Source: Planctomycetaceae bacterium
GTDB taxonomy: Bacteria; Planctomycetota; Planctomycetia; Pirellulales; Pirellulaceae
DNA length: 14,239 bases
Direction: 5' to 3'
NCBI GenBank assembly: GCA_007129635.1
Contig: SKVE01000226.1
Span: 1 to 14,239, forward strand
Of the stretch, positions 1 to 7,595 are shown piece by piece. Under the pieces are notes generated by a model. It had not been told where the DNA came from. It ran no database searches and was given only the letters and a program-made list of their open reading frames with translations. Numbering within the stretch: position 1 is the first letter of the stretch; every line of letters starts with the position of its first letter. The position numbers and the translations under genes are program-made.

Positions 1-46
1 AAAAAACGATCGCCCCCATCCCTGCCAGAACCTGTTTCACGTTCAT
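1..46 (-). CDS. Start of an exported protein, cut by the window edge (possibly a third sulfatase)
   Basis: Fifteen codons are visible from an ATG at 44-46 read on the minus strand: MNVKQVLAGMGAIVF. A lysine followed by a hydrophobic run is typical of a signal peptide. An AGGGGAA ribosome-binding site lies about 7 bases before the ATG (around 52-58), which is the main reason to accept this start. The gene follows two sulfatases on the same strand after a 116-base gap, so it is probably part of the same transcription unit. A third sulfatase is a guess from context only; no catalytic sequence is visible. Confidence 0.6.
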   Translation of the reverse strand, partial: MNVKQVLAGMGAIVF

Positions 47-162
47 GATGGTTCCCCTGCCAACGAACTGAACCGGCGGATATTGTAATCGGTGTGCTTC
101 GTGTCGAACAGACAGAAGCCATCTTGGTGCTTGATAAGAAACACGACGTACCGGGTTGCGGT

Positions 163-1683
163 TCACGGCATGGTTGGGCGGAATGCGGGATTGCGTTTCG
201 GGATGACGGCCTGCATTTCCGTCAGACGCTGGTCCAGCAACGTGCGGAGTTGCGTCAGGCGTTCGGGTTGCGTGCCGGAAAGGTCGCGCCGTTGGCCGAT
301 GTCTTCGCCCAGATGATACAGTTCGAAGCGATCCGAACCGTCCTGATGTTCGGCGAAGAAGCGGATGATCTTCCAGTCGCCTTGGCGCAGACTGGCCGCC
401 GGTCCGCCTGTGTGCGGGGCGACCATGCCTTCATACGGGCGCGTGTCCTGACGATGCGGGAAGTGACAGAGGATCTCGTCGCGTGCCTCGCCGGTCCCTT
501 CCAGCACCGGACGCAGGCTGACGCCGTCGAAGTCCGGCGCTTGGGAGAAATCCCAACCCAACAAGTCGATAAAGGTGGGGAAGAAGTCGGTGCTGCAGGT
601 CAGCGCGTGGGACACCGATCCCGCGGGCGTGACGCCGGGCCAAACAATGATCTGGGGCACGCGGATGCCGCCTTCATAAACGGTTTGCTTCCCGCCGCGC
701 AAGGGCAGCACACTGGTCGGTGGGATGTGGGCGAAAGCGGGATCCATCACCGGCGGCGGATGCGGAGCGACGAACGGGCCGTTGTCAGACAGGAAAACGA
801 TCACCGTGCGGTCGATCACGCCGGTCTTTTCCAACGCGGCGACGAGTTTGCCGACGGCGTCATCCAGCGACTCGACCATGCCGGCATAGACCGGATTACG
901 CTGCAAGGCGTTTGGATCGGCCTGGGCTTGATACTGGGCAATCTGCTGCTGTTTCGCCTGCCAGGGAGAATGCACTTGAAAGGCCCAGTAGTTCAGAAAA
1001 AACGGGCGGTCGCGGTTCTCGTGCAGGAACTTCACCGCCTCGTCCGCCAGCAGATCTTCCAGATGATCGCCCGGTTCGCCGTGCTTGGGCCAGATGGGGA
1101 ACGGATGGAAGAAGCCGTGCAGGAGCGGGCCAGGCGCGTTCGTGTGGGGGATGTCCACATCGAACCCGTGCTCCAGCGGACTGAAGGGCGGTCGCCCCAG
1201 ATGCCACTTGCCAAAGTGGCCCGTGACGTAACCCGCTTGCTTAAAGGCCTGTCCCAGCGTGAAATAGTCCGGGCTCAAACAGGTCACCGGTTCCGCCAGC
1301 AAAAAAGGCTCGTTGGGCCCGGCCTGTTGTCGCAGGCCTTTCTCCAGGGTGATGGTTTGGTGGCCGATGTCCGGGTACGTCATCCCGGTACGGGCTGGGT
1401 TCAGGCCCGTCATGATACTCGACCGCGCCGGAGCACACAGCGGATTGGGCACGTACGCCTGGTTGAAAAGCATGCCGCGCTGTGCGAGCGCATCAAGGTG
1501 CGGCGTCTTATGAAAGGTGCTGCCGTAACAGCCCAAGTCTGTCCAACCCAGATCATCGGCCAGAATGAACACGACGTTGACGGGTTTCTCATCGGCCCGC
1601 CCATCGCCCGCGACGAGCGCGAACAAAACGAGGGCAACGATAGCAATCGCTCCGATGCAGATCTTGCGGGTTCTTAGAACCAT
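163..1683 (-). CDS. Secreted type I sulfatase (arylsulfatase family), 506 aa
   Basis: Formylglycine-dependent sulfatase that hydrolyses sulfate esters, probably on a polysaccharide, outside the cytoplasm. Seen in the sequence: an N-terminal basic stretch plus hydrophobic segment (residues about 5-25); the metal-binding ADD at 42-44; the sulfatase signature C83-A-P-A-R87, where Cys83 is the residue converted to formylglycine; GKWHLG at 158-163 (Lys159, His161); QVHSP with His238; LSDNG with Asp300 and Asn301; and GGKQTVYEGG with Lys332. All active-site motifs are present, so it should be active. Its length is normal for the S1 family. The ATG at 1683 overlaps the stop of the upstream sulfatase by 10 bases, which suggests translational coupling. 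The longer reading from 1818 lies inside the upstream gene and is not preferred. The substrate cannot be read from the sequence. Confidence 0.95.
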   Translation of the reverse strand: MVLRTRKICIGAIAIVALVLFALVAGDGRADEKPVNVVFILADDLGWTDLGCYGSTFHKTPHLDALAQRGMLFNQAYVPNPLCAPARSSIMTGLNPARTGMTYPDIGHQTITLEKGLRQQAGPNEPFLLAEPVTCLSPDYFTLGQAFKQAGYVTGHFGKWHLGRPPFSPLEHGFDVDIPHTNAPGPLLHGFFHPFPIWPKHGEPGDHLEDLLADEAVKFLHENRDRPFFLNYWAFQVHSPWQAKQQQIAQYQAQADPNALQRNPVYAGMVESLDDAVGKLVAALEKTGVIDRTVIVFLSDNGPFVAPHPPPVMDPAFAHIPPTSVLPLRGGKQTVYEGGIRVPQIIVWPGVTPAGSVSHALTCSTDFFPTFIDLLGWDFSQAPDFDGVSLRPVLEGTGEARDEILCHFPHRQDTRPYEGMVAPHTGGPAASLRQGDWKIIRFFAEHQDGSDRFELYHLGEDIGQRRDLSGTQPERLTQLRTLLDQRLTEMQAVIPKRNPAFRPTMP

Positions 1684-3920
1684 TGTTTCACAACCTTCCC
1701 GTCCGCGTCTTCCACTCGGATGTTGCGCAGTCGCGACTGGCCGGGGCGGTTGGGCGGATTGATGCGGAGTGCGTGCAACGGCGAACCGGAACGGAGACGG
1801 CCGCTGACCTCCACCCAACGCTCGGCCGCCGGCAGGGTGACATCCACCTTGGCCTGCGGCATGAAGCCGCGCCCCGCGTCCGTGCGGTCATACAGACGCA
1901 AATCGCCCGGGCCGTCGGTAAGGATTTCCAACCGCAGGGTGAACGGTCCGCCTTCGGTGAGCGGTTCAGACAGATCGATTTCGATCCAAGGGTCCGCCGC
2001 TGTAGAGTGGACGACCAACTGGCCTTCGGCCAACCGCAAACCGACCGTTTCCCGTCCCACCCGCCAGCCGTCCACCTGGTTCGCGCCCCGGACCTGGACA
2101 TCGTCCGCCCGGCGAAGCGCGGCATCCTGCAAATGCAGGCGGCCCGGTTGCGCAAGGTCGATCACCACGGTGATCACGCCCTCGGAGACCTCGGCACCCA
2201 GCGGGATGCGCAAGCGGCGGTTCTCCAAGTCGGGGCGTACCACCACCGGCGCTGCAAACACGGGCGTCAATCCAGGGCCCGCTGTGAGGCTGACGGCGCA
2301 GTTGCTCATGAAGCTGAACTCCAGCACGTCGCTCGGCTGGGCGTCGGCCGGAACGTGGTAGCGCAAGGTGACGCTCGGACCTTTCGACGTGATCGCCACG
2401 CTGTTCTTCTTGCCGCCGCCGATAATGATTCCGCCGTGGACCATCTGGAAACCCGCTTGCACATACTCGGGCCTGTACTGCGGATTGCGACGGGGCAACA
2501 GCGTTCCGGTGTCTTGCAAATGATGCGCCATCTGGTCGCTCATCCGTTGGGTCACTTCCGGATAAAACGCGGCCAGATTGCGGGTTTCGCCCGGATCGGC
2601 GCTCAGATCGTACAGCTCGTATTCATCCTCCTGGTTCGGGCCGCTGTGGAAGAACCGCATCAGCTTCCACGGGCCTTCGCGCATCGCGACATTGGCATAG
2701 TTGCCGGTCGCCAGCACCGTATGTGGAAACACCATGTAAACCGGTCCTCGCTCCATCGGCTCGCCTCGCAGCGCCGGCAGCAGGCTGACACCGTCCAGCG
2801 GGTGTCCTTCCGGTGCTGGCAGATCCAGAATGTCGAGCACGGTGGGATAGAAGTCGTAGCTGATGTTGACCACGTCGCTGACGGAATCAAATGGCACGAC
2901 TTCCGGCCAGGAGACAATGTAGGGAACTCGGATACCGCCCTCATAGTTGTTGCCCTTGCCGGCCCGCAGCGGATGATTATCGGTCGGGTTCTCGCCCTCC
3001 GGCCGGTCGTACATGTTCCCGCCGTTGTCCGAGGTGAAGATCACGATCGTGTTTTCCAGCAGGCTCTGACGCTCCAGTTCGGCCATCACTTTGCCGACGT
3101 TGTCGTCCAGCGTTTTGACCATCGATGCCATGATCGCCGAGCGCTGATACCAGGCCGATTCGGCGAACGGCCGGTAGGCTTCGATATCGTCCGGCTTGCC
3201 CTGAAACGGAGCATGCACGTTGTACAACCACAGCGCGAGGAAAAACGGCTCGCCCGCCTTGTCGGCGATCCATTTCACCGCTTCGTCGCCCATCACATCA
3301 TCGGCGTTCGGACTGCCTTCGACTTCCGGGAAATTGGCCGCTTTTGGCCATGGACCGAAAAACCCCGGAGCCGGCGGGCCCGGGGTCCCGCGTCCGCCGA
3401 CCACGAAATCAAAGCCGTAGTTTTCGGGAATGTAGGGGGCGTGACCCAGGTGCCATTTGCCCATCAAAGCGGTGTGGTATCCGGCCTGTTGGAAGATCTG
3501 GCCGATCGTGGTCATCTCCATCGGAACCCGTGAAGCAGTTTGCGGGATCGTCATCGGCATACCAGGCGGCCCCGAGTCCGACTCTTGCGGATCGAGCACC
3601 ACCTGCGGCAAATGCCCGGTGGGCGAGGTGAAGTTGAGCCGTCCGCAAGTCTGACCGGTGATGACCGACGCGCGTGTGGGCGAGCACAGCGGACTGGACG
3701 AATAGGCGTTGGAAAACCGCATGCCGCGCGCGGCGAGCGCGTCGATGTGCGGCGTCTGGAAAGTCTCGCTGCCATAGACCGACAGATCGCGCCAGCCCAG
3801 GTCATCGACCATGATGTGAATCACGTTCGGCCGGTTGGCCGGTTGCTGCGTCTGCGCACCATCTGCCAAGGCCACCATAGCCGTCAAAGCGATGATCGCT
3901 GCCGATAACTGTCCTCTCAT
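1674..3920 (-). CDS. Secreted type I sulfatase with extra C-terminal beta-rich region, 748 aa
   Basis: Formylglycine-dependent sulfatase, first gene of the minus-strand cluster. Residues 1-22 form a signal peptide (MRGQ then a hydrophobic run, ending near ADGAQ). The sulfatase domain spans about 31-480: VDD at 38-40, signature C79-S-P-T-R83 with Cys79 as the formylglycine precursor, GKWHLG at 154-159, VHAP with His236, TSDNGG with Asp298 and Asn299, and GKGNNYEGG with Lys322. About 250 further residues (495-748) follow. They are rich in alternating hydrophobic residues and look like two beta-sandwich segments; I do not recognise a named family, and carbohydrate binding is only a possibility. 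The start at 3920 has an AAAGG ribosome site about 8 bases upstream and a proper signal peptide. The in-frame ATG at 4019 would add a basic, non-signal leader and is rejected. The last codons overlap the next sulfatase by 10 bases. Confidence 0.95.
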   Translation of the reverse strand: MRGQLSAAIIALTAMVALADGAQTQQPANRPNVIHIMVDDLGWRDLSVYGSETFQTPHIDALAARGMRFSNAYSSSPLCSPTRASVITGQTCGRLNFTSPTGHLPQVVLDPQESDSGPPGMPMTIPQTASRVPMEMTTIGQIFQQAGYHTALMGKWHLGHAPYIPENYGFDFVVGGRGTPGPPAPGFFGPWPKAANFPEVEGSPNADDVMGDEAVKWIADKAGEPFFLALWLYNVHAPFQGKPDDIEAYRPFAESAWYQRSAIMASMVKTLDDNVGKVMAELERQSLLENTIVIFTSDNGGNMYDRPEGENPTDNHPLRAGKGNNYEGGIRVPYIVSWPEVVPFDSVSDVVNISYDFYPTVLDILDLPAPEGHPLDGVSLLPALRGEPMERGPVYMVFPHTVLATGNYANVAMREGPWKLMRFFHSGPNQEDEYELYDLSADPGETRNLAAFYPEVTQRMSDQMAHHLQDTGTLLPRRNPQYRPEYVQAGFQMVHGGIIIGGGKKNSVAITSKGPSVTLRYHVPADAQPSDVLEFSFMSNCAVSLTAGPGLTPVFAAPVVVRPDLENRRLRIPLGAEVSEGVITVVIDLAQPGRLHLQDAALRRADDVQVRGANQVDGWRVGRETVGLRLAEGQLVVHSTAADPWIEIDLSEPLTEGGPFTLRLEILTDGPGDLRLYDRTDAGRGFMPQAKVDVTLPAAERWVEVSGRLRSGSPLHALRINPPNRPGQSRLRNIRVEDADGKVVKQWF

Positions 3921-4272
3921 GGGGTCGCCTTTGCGTCTAAAGTTCCTTATCCATCGGCCCGCTTCGAGCGTGTGTCGCCTAAAAGTCCGCTGGCTTGGCC
4001 GCACTTTGCCTCGAACCATTCACCTTTGGTTTTTACCAGTCCGACGAAAGCGGCGTCAAGCCGCCATAACCGTCCGCATGGGTGAGAAAGAAACTGTTCG
4101 CATGCCTCACTTCGTTCCATGAATGCTCGGCTTGTATGCCTAGTTGTCAGTCGAGACCTGCCCCCACCTTTTCCCTGTGGGGTGGACATGCTTGCCAGCC
4201 TGGAAAACAATGCAACGCTCCGCCATGATCGGAAATATGGTGGATTGCCTTGTTTTCGGGAGATAATCATCG
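3921..4272. promoter_or_regulatory. Divergent intergenic region between sulfatase cluster and phosphodiesterase gene
   Basis: A 352-base region between two genes read away from each other, so it should hold promoters for both. I see no coding signal. It contains a small perfect hairpin, CCCCAC at 4162-4167 and GTGGGG at 4177-4182 with a 9-base pyrimidine-rich loop, lying in the leader side of the plus-strand gene. A GGGAG ribosome site at 4258-4262 serves the plus-strand gene that starts at 4273. Confidence 0.5.
4030..4059 (-). promoter_or_regulatory. Possible sigma-70-like promoter for the sulfatase cluster
   Basis: On the minus strand, TTGACG (4059-4054) is followed after 18 bases by TAAAAA (4035-4030). 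The first box matches five of six consensus bases and the second four of six. It sits about 110 bases before the sulfatase ATG at 3920. Planctomycete promoters are poorly described and such matches arise by chance, so this is only a candidate. Confidence 0.25.
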
Positions 4273-5070
4273 ATGTTGGTCACTACTGTTGTGCTGGTGC
4301 TGACTTTCGCCGCTGGCCAGAACGTATCGAACGATTTGCAGGTCGGGGCACGCGTGCTTCCCGCTCATGCTCACAACGACTACTACCACGCTCGTCCCTT
4401 GTTGGACGCGTTGGAGCATCGCTTTCGCAGCGTGGAGGCAGATATCTTTCTGGTCGATGGACAACTGCTGGTGGGCCATGCAAAGTTTGAATTGCGCCCG
4501 AATCGCACGTTGCAGTCGCTGTACCTGGACCCGCTGCGCGATTGGATCACCCAGAATGAACAAGCCGTGTATCCGGGCGGTCCGCCGTTGATTCTGTTGA
4601 TCGACATCAAAACCGACGGAGCGGCGACCTATCGCGTGCTGCGCGAGGTATTGGCCCAGTACCAGGATATCCTGACCCGCTTTGAAGACGGCAAGGTGCA
4701 CCCGGGCGCGGTCACGGCCGTGATCAGCGGCAATCGAGCTTGGGACGTGATCGCCGCTGACGAGCCTCGGTTTGCGGGAATCGACGGCCGGATGGCAGAT
4801 CTCGATCGCAACGTCAGCTCGACGCTGATGCCGCTGGTCAGTGACCACTGGAGATCCCATTTCCGCTGGAATGGTCACGGCGAAATGCCCGCCGAGGAGC
4901 GTGCCCGGTTACGCGAGCTGACCGCACGCGCCCACCAACAGGGAATGTTGATCCGTTTCTGGGCCACTCCCGAAGTCCCGGCCGTGTGGAAAGAGCTGGT
5001 CGACGCTGGAGTCGACCTGATCAACACGGACCTGTTGAGCGAGTTGCGGGATTTCCTGACGGAGCCTTGA
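4273..5070 (+). CDS. Secreted PI-PLC/GDPD-superfamily phosphodiesterase-like protein, 265 aa
   Basis: Predicted TIM-barrel phosphodiesterase of the phosphatidylinositol phospholipase C / glycerophosphodiester phosphodiesterase superfamily; the real substrate is unknown. A short hydrophobic leader (residues 1-15) suggests export. Family-type residues appear in the right order: AHAHND (31-36, His32, His34, Asp36), SVEADIFLV (53-61, Glu55 and Asp57, the metal-ligand pair), LLVGHA (65-70, His69, the likely second catalytic histidine), LLIDIKTDG further on, and a C-terminal VDLINTD motif that matches the last barrel strand of GDPD-like proteins. The length fits a single-domain member. The ATG at 4273 has GGGAG 10 bases upstream; the leader lacks basic residues, so a slightly different start is possible. 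It is convergent with the UbiD-family gene, with only 13 bases between them if that gene's frame is restored. Confidence 0.85.
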   Translation: MLVTTVVLVLTFAAGQNVSNDLQVGARVLPAHAHNDYYHARPLLDALEHRFRSVEADIFLVDGQLLVGHAKFELRPNRTLQSLYLDPLRDWITQNEQAVYPGGPPLILLIDIKTDGAATYRVLREVLAQYQDILTRFEDGKVHPGAVTAVISGNRAWDVIAADEPRFAGIDGRMADLDRNVSSTLMPLVSDHWRSHFRWNGHGEMPAEERARLRELTARAHQQGMLIRFWATPEVPAVWKELVDAGVDLINTDLLSELRDFLTEP

Positions 5071-5083
5071 CCTTCGACGGCGA

Positions 5084-5218
5084 TCATAGGTAGCGGGCCA
5101 ACGGACCACCGCGAGCCGCCAGGGGGTCTATCTTCTTGGTAACCTGGGGGTCCTCGATCAACGGCGGCGCGTGATGGGGCTTGATGCGAGCATCGATGAC
5201 CAGCGAACCGCGGCTGCC
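5084..5218 (-). pseudogene. Displaced C-terminal end of the UbiD-family gene (shifted frame)
   Basis: This frame encodes GSRGSLVIDARIKPHHAPP, then a stretch with ARGGP and a terminal ARYL before TGA at 5084-5086. It is the conserved UbiD C-terminus, but it is offset by one base from the main reading frame. Adding one G to the run at 5217-5219 (TGGGC to TGGGGC on the minus strand) gives the expected KHWGSRG. It has no start codon or ribosome site of its own that makes it a separate gene. Confidence 0.85.
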
Positions 5219-6954
5219 CAGTGCTTTTGCTCGGTGAACGATGCGATGCCGTAGACGTCCGCCGCCGGGTTGCTGCGAGTGAAAACCACCCACAGAAAGT
5301 TCTTCAAACCGGCCGCCGTAAAACGGCTGTCGTCCACGACCACGACCAGCGGATAACGATTGATCGCATGATCGGTCGGGAAATGGCGGCAGAACCGCTG
5401 CATGTCCGAATCGGCATCCGGCTGACCGGTAGTACACGCCGGACCCTGCACCGCCAGCACGCCCGGCAGACACAGTTGCGGCTGGTCAAAACCGTCGGGC
5501 AACGATTCGATTCCCGTCAGCTCGGTGGGCAATTCGCGAACGGCGGGACCGGCTGCAGCGATCACCAGCTTCGACCCCTGGTTGATACCGCTGCCCGAAT
5601 AGTCCAGCGTGTCGATGGTGGTCCGCGTCTGGAAGTGCAGGTCACGCGTCCAATCGACTCGCTGCAACAAGTACGCGAAGAACTCGCCAATATCATGGAT
5701 GTCGACCGTCGCATCATCGTGATCGGCGACGATCAGCAAATACTTGGCCAGCGATAATTGGCCCTGACCGAGGATCGCATTGGCTTGAGTCAACAGCTCC
5801 TGGGGGCAGCGCAAGGCGTTGTACGGTGTGTAACGTTCGCTGCCCACCGCCAGCAGCAGCGGATGAACCCCGGCCGCATCGACCGCGTGGACGGCTCGCA
5901 CGCCCGGGATGACGGTCGGAATGATCGGACCGGTCAGCTCATGGATCAGTTGTCCGAACATGGTGTCTTCTTGCGGCGGGCGGCCGACGACCGTGAAGGG
6001 CCAGATCGCATCGCGGCGATGATAGACACGATGCACTTTGAGCACGGGAAAATCGTGAGCCAGGCTGTAGTAGCCCAGGTGATCGCCAAAGGGGCCTTCG
6101 GGCAACTGGCGTTGCGGATCGACCGTTCCCGAAATGCAGAAATCGGCTTCCCCGTAGATCGGCAGCAGATCGGTGGGCTTGCCGGTGGCATCCTCAGCCC
6201 GCTGGCCGACAATCATCGGGATTCGATGCCCGGCCAACGCTCCGGCAAAGGTCAATTCGCTCATCCCCTCCGGCAAGGGCATCACCGCCGCCAGGGTCAT
6301 CGCCGGCGTGCCGCCGACAAAGATGTTCACGCGAAAGGGTTGGCCGCTGCGCACCGCCGCGGCATGATGGACGCCGATGCTGCGATGAAGCTGGTAGTGC
6401 AATCCGATCTCGCGATCCACCTGGTACTGGCCGCCGGATAACTGGATGCGGTACATGCCCAGATTCGACTTCATCAGACCCGGCGTGTCCACGTGTTCGG
6501 TGTACACCTGAGGCAGCGTGACGAACGCGCCGCCATCATCGGGCCAGGACTTGAGCATCGGCAATTGGCTGATCTGCGTCGTACCCGCCAGCACCGGACC
6601 GCGGCGGCAACGCTTGGGAAGCATGGCCAGCGCGTACCGGAGACTGGTCGCATACCGCCAGGGGCGACGCATCAACTGCGGAGGGTCGATCTTCAATTCG
6701 ATCAGCCGCCGAACGCCTTCCAACGTATCGCGGAACAAGTAGCGGGCTCGATCGATCGTTCCGAACAGATTCGAGACCATCGGGAAACGGCAACCGGTGA
6801 CGTTGGTCAGCAGGACCGCCGGCCCCTGGGAGGCAAAGACCCGCCGATGGATCTCGGCAGCTTCGAGATTCGCGTCGATCGGTTCGTCGATCCGCACCAG
6901 ATGCCCCGCCGCTTCCAAGTCGCGCACGCACTGCTGCAAACTTCGATATCCCAC
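5158..6954 (-). CDS. UbiD-family decarboxylase, frameshifted near its C-terminus
   Basis: Member of the UbiD family: cytoplasmic decarboxylases that use prenylated FMN made by UbiX (not in this window). Family features: NLGMYRIQL (164-172, flavin-binding region with Arg169), HHAAA, IFVGGTPA, and LPEGPFGDHLGYY (284-296), where Glu286 and Asp291 with Arg169 are the plausible catalytic triad, then FTRSNPAADVYG near the end. The start is GTG at 6954, preceded by GGGAGG with a 5-base spacer, a strong site that decides the start. After W579 the frame goes wrong: the last 19 residues (AAAVRWSS onward) do not resemble the family. The proper ending, SLVIDARIKPHHAPP to ARYL, is read in another frame down to 5084. 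Repaired, the protein would be 623 aa. The substrate could be an aromatic or quinone precursor; ubiquinone synthesis should not be assumed. Confidence 0.9.
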   Translation of the reverse strand: MGYRSLQQCVRDLEAAGHLVRIDEPIDANLEAAEIHRRVFASQGPAVLLTNVTGCRFPMVSNLFGTIDRARYLFRDTLEGVRRLIELKIDPPQLMRRPWRYATSLRYALAMLPKRCRRGPVLAGTTQISQLPMLKSWPDDGGAFVTLPQVYTEHVDTPGLMKSNLGMYRIQLSGGQYQVDREIGLHYQLHRSIGVHHAAAVRSGQPFRVNIFVGGTPAMTLAAVMPLPEGMSELTFAGALAGHRIPMIVGQRAEDATGKPTDLLPIYGEADFCISGTVDPQRQLPEGPFGDHLGYYSLAHDFPVLKVHRVYHRRDAIWPFTVVGRPPQEDTMFGQLIHELTGPIIPTVIPGVRAVHAVDAAGVHPLLLAVGSERYTPYNALRCPQELLTQANAILGQGQLSLAKYLLIVADHDDATVDIHDIGEFFAYLLQRVDWTRDLHFQTRTTIDTLDYSGSGINQGSKLVIAAAGPAVRELPTELTGIESLPDGFDQPQLCLPGVLAVQGPACTTGQPDADSDMQRFCRHFPTDHAINRYPLVVVVDDSRFTAAGLKNFLWVVFTRSNPAADVYGIASFTEQKHWAAAVRWSSMLASSPITRRR

Positions 6955-7008
6955 AGCCGCCTCCCTTTCCTTGTGTTGTTGCAGGAAACGCTATCGAGCA
7001 TCGGCAGA

Positions 7009-7084
7009 AGGGGTCGGGAGTCGTTTTCGGATGAACCGCTTGCTATAGGGTGCATCCTGGACCGAAAACGACTCCCGATCCCCT
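7009..7084. repeat. Long inverted repeat (22-23 bp arms) upstream of the UbiD-family gene
   Basis: The left arm (7009-7030) begins AGGGGTCGGGAGTCG and ends TTTTCGG. The right arm (7062-7084) is its reverse complement with one extra base (AGGGG-A-TCGGG). The loop is 31 bases. A nested GGATG/CATCC pair (7029-7033, 7053-7057) can form an alternative inner stem. The element sits 55-130 bases before the GTG start of the decarboxylase, so it may be in its leader or promoter. It resembles a REP-type or small mobile palindrome; it is not a terminator of any visible gene. Confidence 0.85.
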
Positions 7085-7133
7085 GGCCGTCACTCGTGCA
7101 ATACCACCGTGATCGTCACCACACGCCCCGCTC

Positions 7134-7163
7134 ATGACGTACCGCACGGCCGTGCCGTGTCAT
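7134..7163. repeat. Imperfect palindrome centred at 7149/7150
   Basis: ATGAC at 7134-7138 pairs with GTCAT at 7159-7163, and GCACGG at 7144-7149 pairs directly with CCGTGC at 7150-7155. The unpaired internal parts are five and three bases. It may be a REP-like unit or a binding site. The function is unknown. Confidence 0.6.
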
Positions 7164-7177
7164 AACGGCTGAGGCTG

Positions 7178-7203
7178 GATGCGTCGCGGACAGACGTCGC
7201 ATC
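7178..7203. repeat. Small hairpin
   Basis: GATGCG at 7178-7183 pairs with CGCATC at 7198-7203 around a 14-base loop, and a further CG/CG pair is possible after one mismatch. On its own it is weak. It is listed because it lies in a cluster of hairpins. Confidence 0.4.
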
Positions 7204-7234
7204 GCCCTCGGGGACCGTTGGGAACCGCTGGAAG

Positions 7235-7246
7235 GGGGTCGGGAGT
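7235..7246 (+). repeat. Partial copy of the GGGGTCGGGAGT repeat word
   Basis: The 12-base word GGGGTCGGGAGT, identical to 7010-7021 in the left arm of the long inverted repeat, recurs here without its partner arm. It is followed by GGGG instead of CGTTTTCGG. This suggests a dispersed repeat family with a broken copy, although a GC-rich 12-mer could recur by chance. Confidence 0.45.
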
Positions 7247-7499
7247 GGGGTGTTTAATTTACGTGTGTCAAGACCCATGTCTTTGATCCCGTTCTTGTCT
7301 CCTACTTCGCGGCGAACGATGCGCCCCGAATCCTCGCCGCTTGCCAGCGAGATCCTTAGGTTTTCCGGCCACGAACGGATTACAGCGTACCACCGCGACG
7401 AGGGCGGGGGAAGACGTCGGGCAAAAGGGGACGGGGGGTCTTTTCTGGGCTGGACGAGATCGTGGATGGCCAGTTCGGCGCATTTTTCCATCGCCTAAG

Positions 7500-7595
7500 C
7501 ACCGTTCGAGAAATAACTGTCCAATGTCCCTCGCCCCTCGTGGGAGAGGGCAGGGTGAGGGGGCAGAAAATGCGTCAGTTATTTCTCGAACGGTG
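7500..7595. mobile_element. MITE-like element: 96 bp with 20-bp perfect terminal inverted repeats
   Basis: CACCGTTCGAGAAATAACTG at 7500-7519 is repeated in exact reverse complement at 7576-7595. The sequence just outside is CTAAG on both sides (7495-7499 and 7596-7600), a likely target-site duplication. The repeat can also be read as 21 bp with TAA as the duplicated site. The 56-base interior has no coding capacity. It carries a pyrimidine-rich block followed by a purine-rich block (CCCTCGCCCC, then GGGAGAGGG and GTGAGGGG), which itself can fold. The size, perfect ends and flanking repeat fit a non-autonomous element moved by a transposase elsewhere. A TNA or YTAR-like site would suit the IS5 family, but this is inference. 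The alternative is a large stem acting as a transcription terminator. Confidence 0.7.

Noticed and set aside
94..1677. A 527-codon open frame on the plus strand
   Set aside because: It is antisense to the sulfatase that carries all catalytic motifs. Its translation is rich in Arg, Gln and His and matches no fold I know. Long antisense frames are common in GC-rich genes.
1683..3533. A 616-codon open frame on the plus strand
   Set aside because: It is antisense to the larger sulfatase, with no ribosome site or protein-like pattern.
4162..4182. Hairpin CCCCAC/GTGGGG as a terminator or riboswitch
   Set aside because: The stem is only six pairs, has no following T-run and matches no riboswitch class I know.
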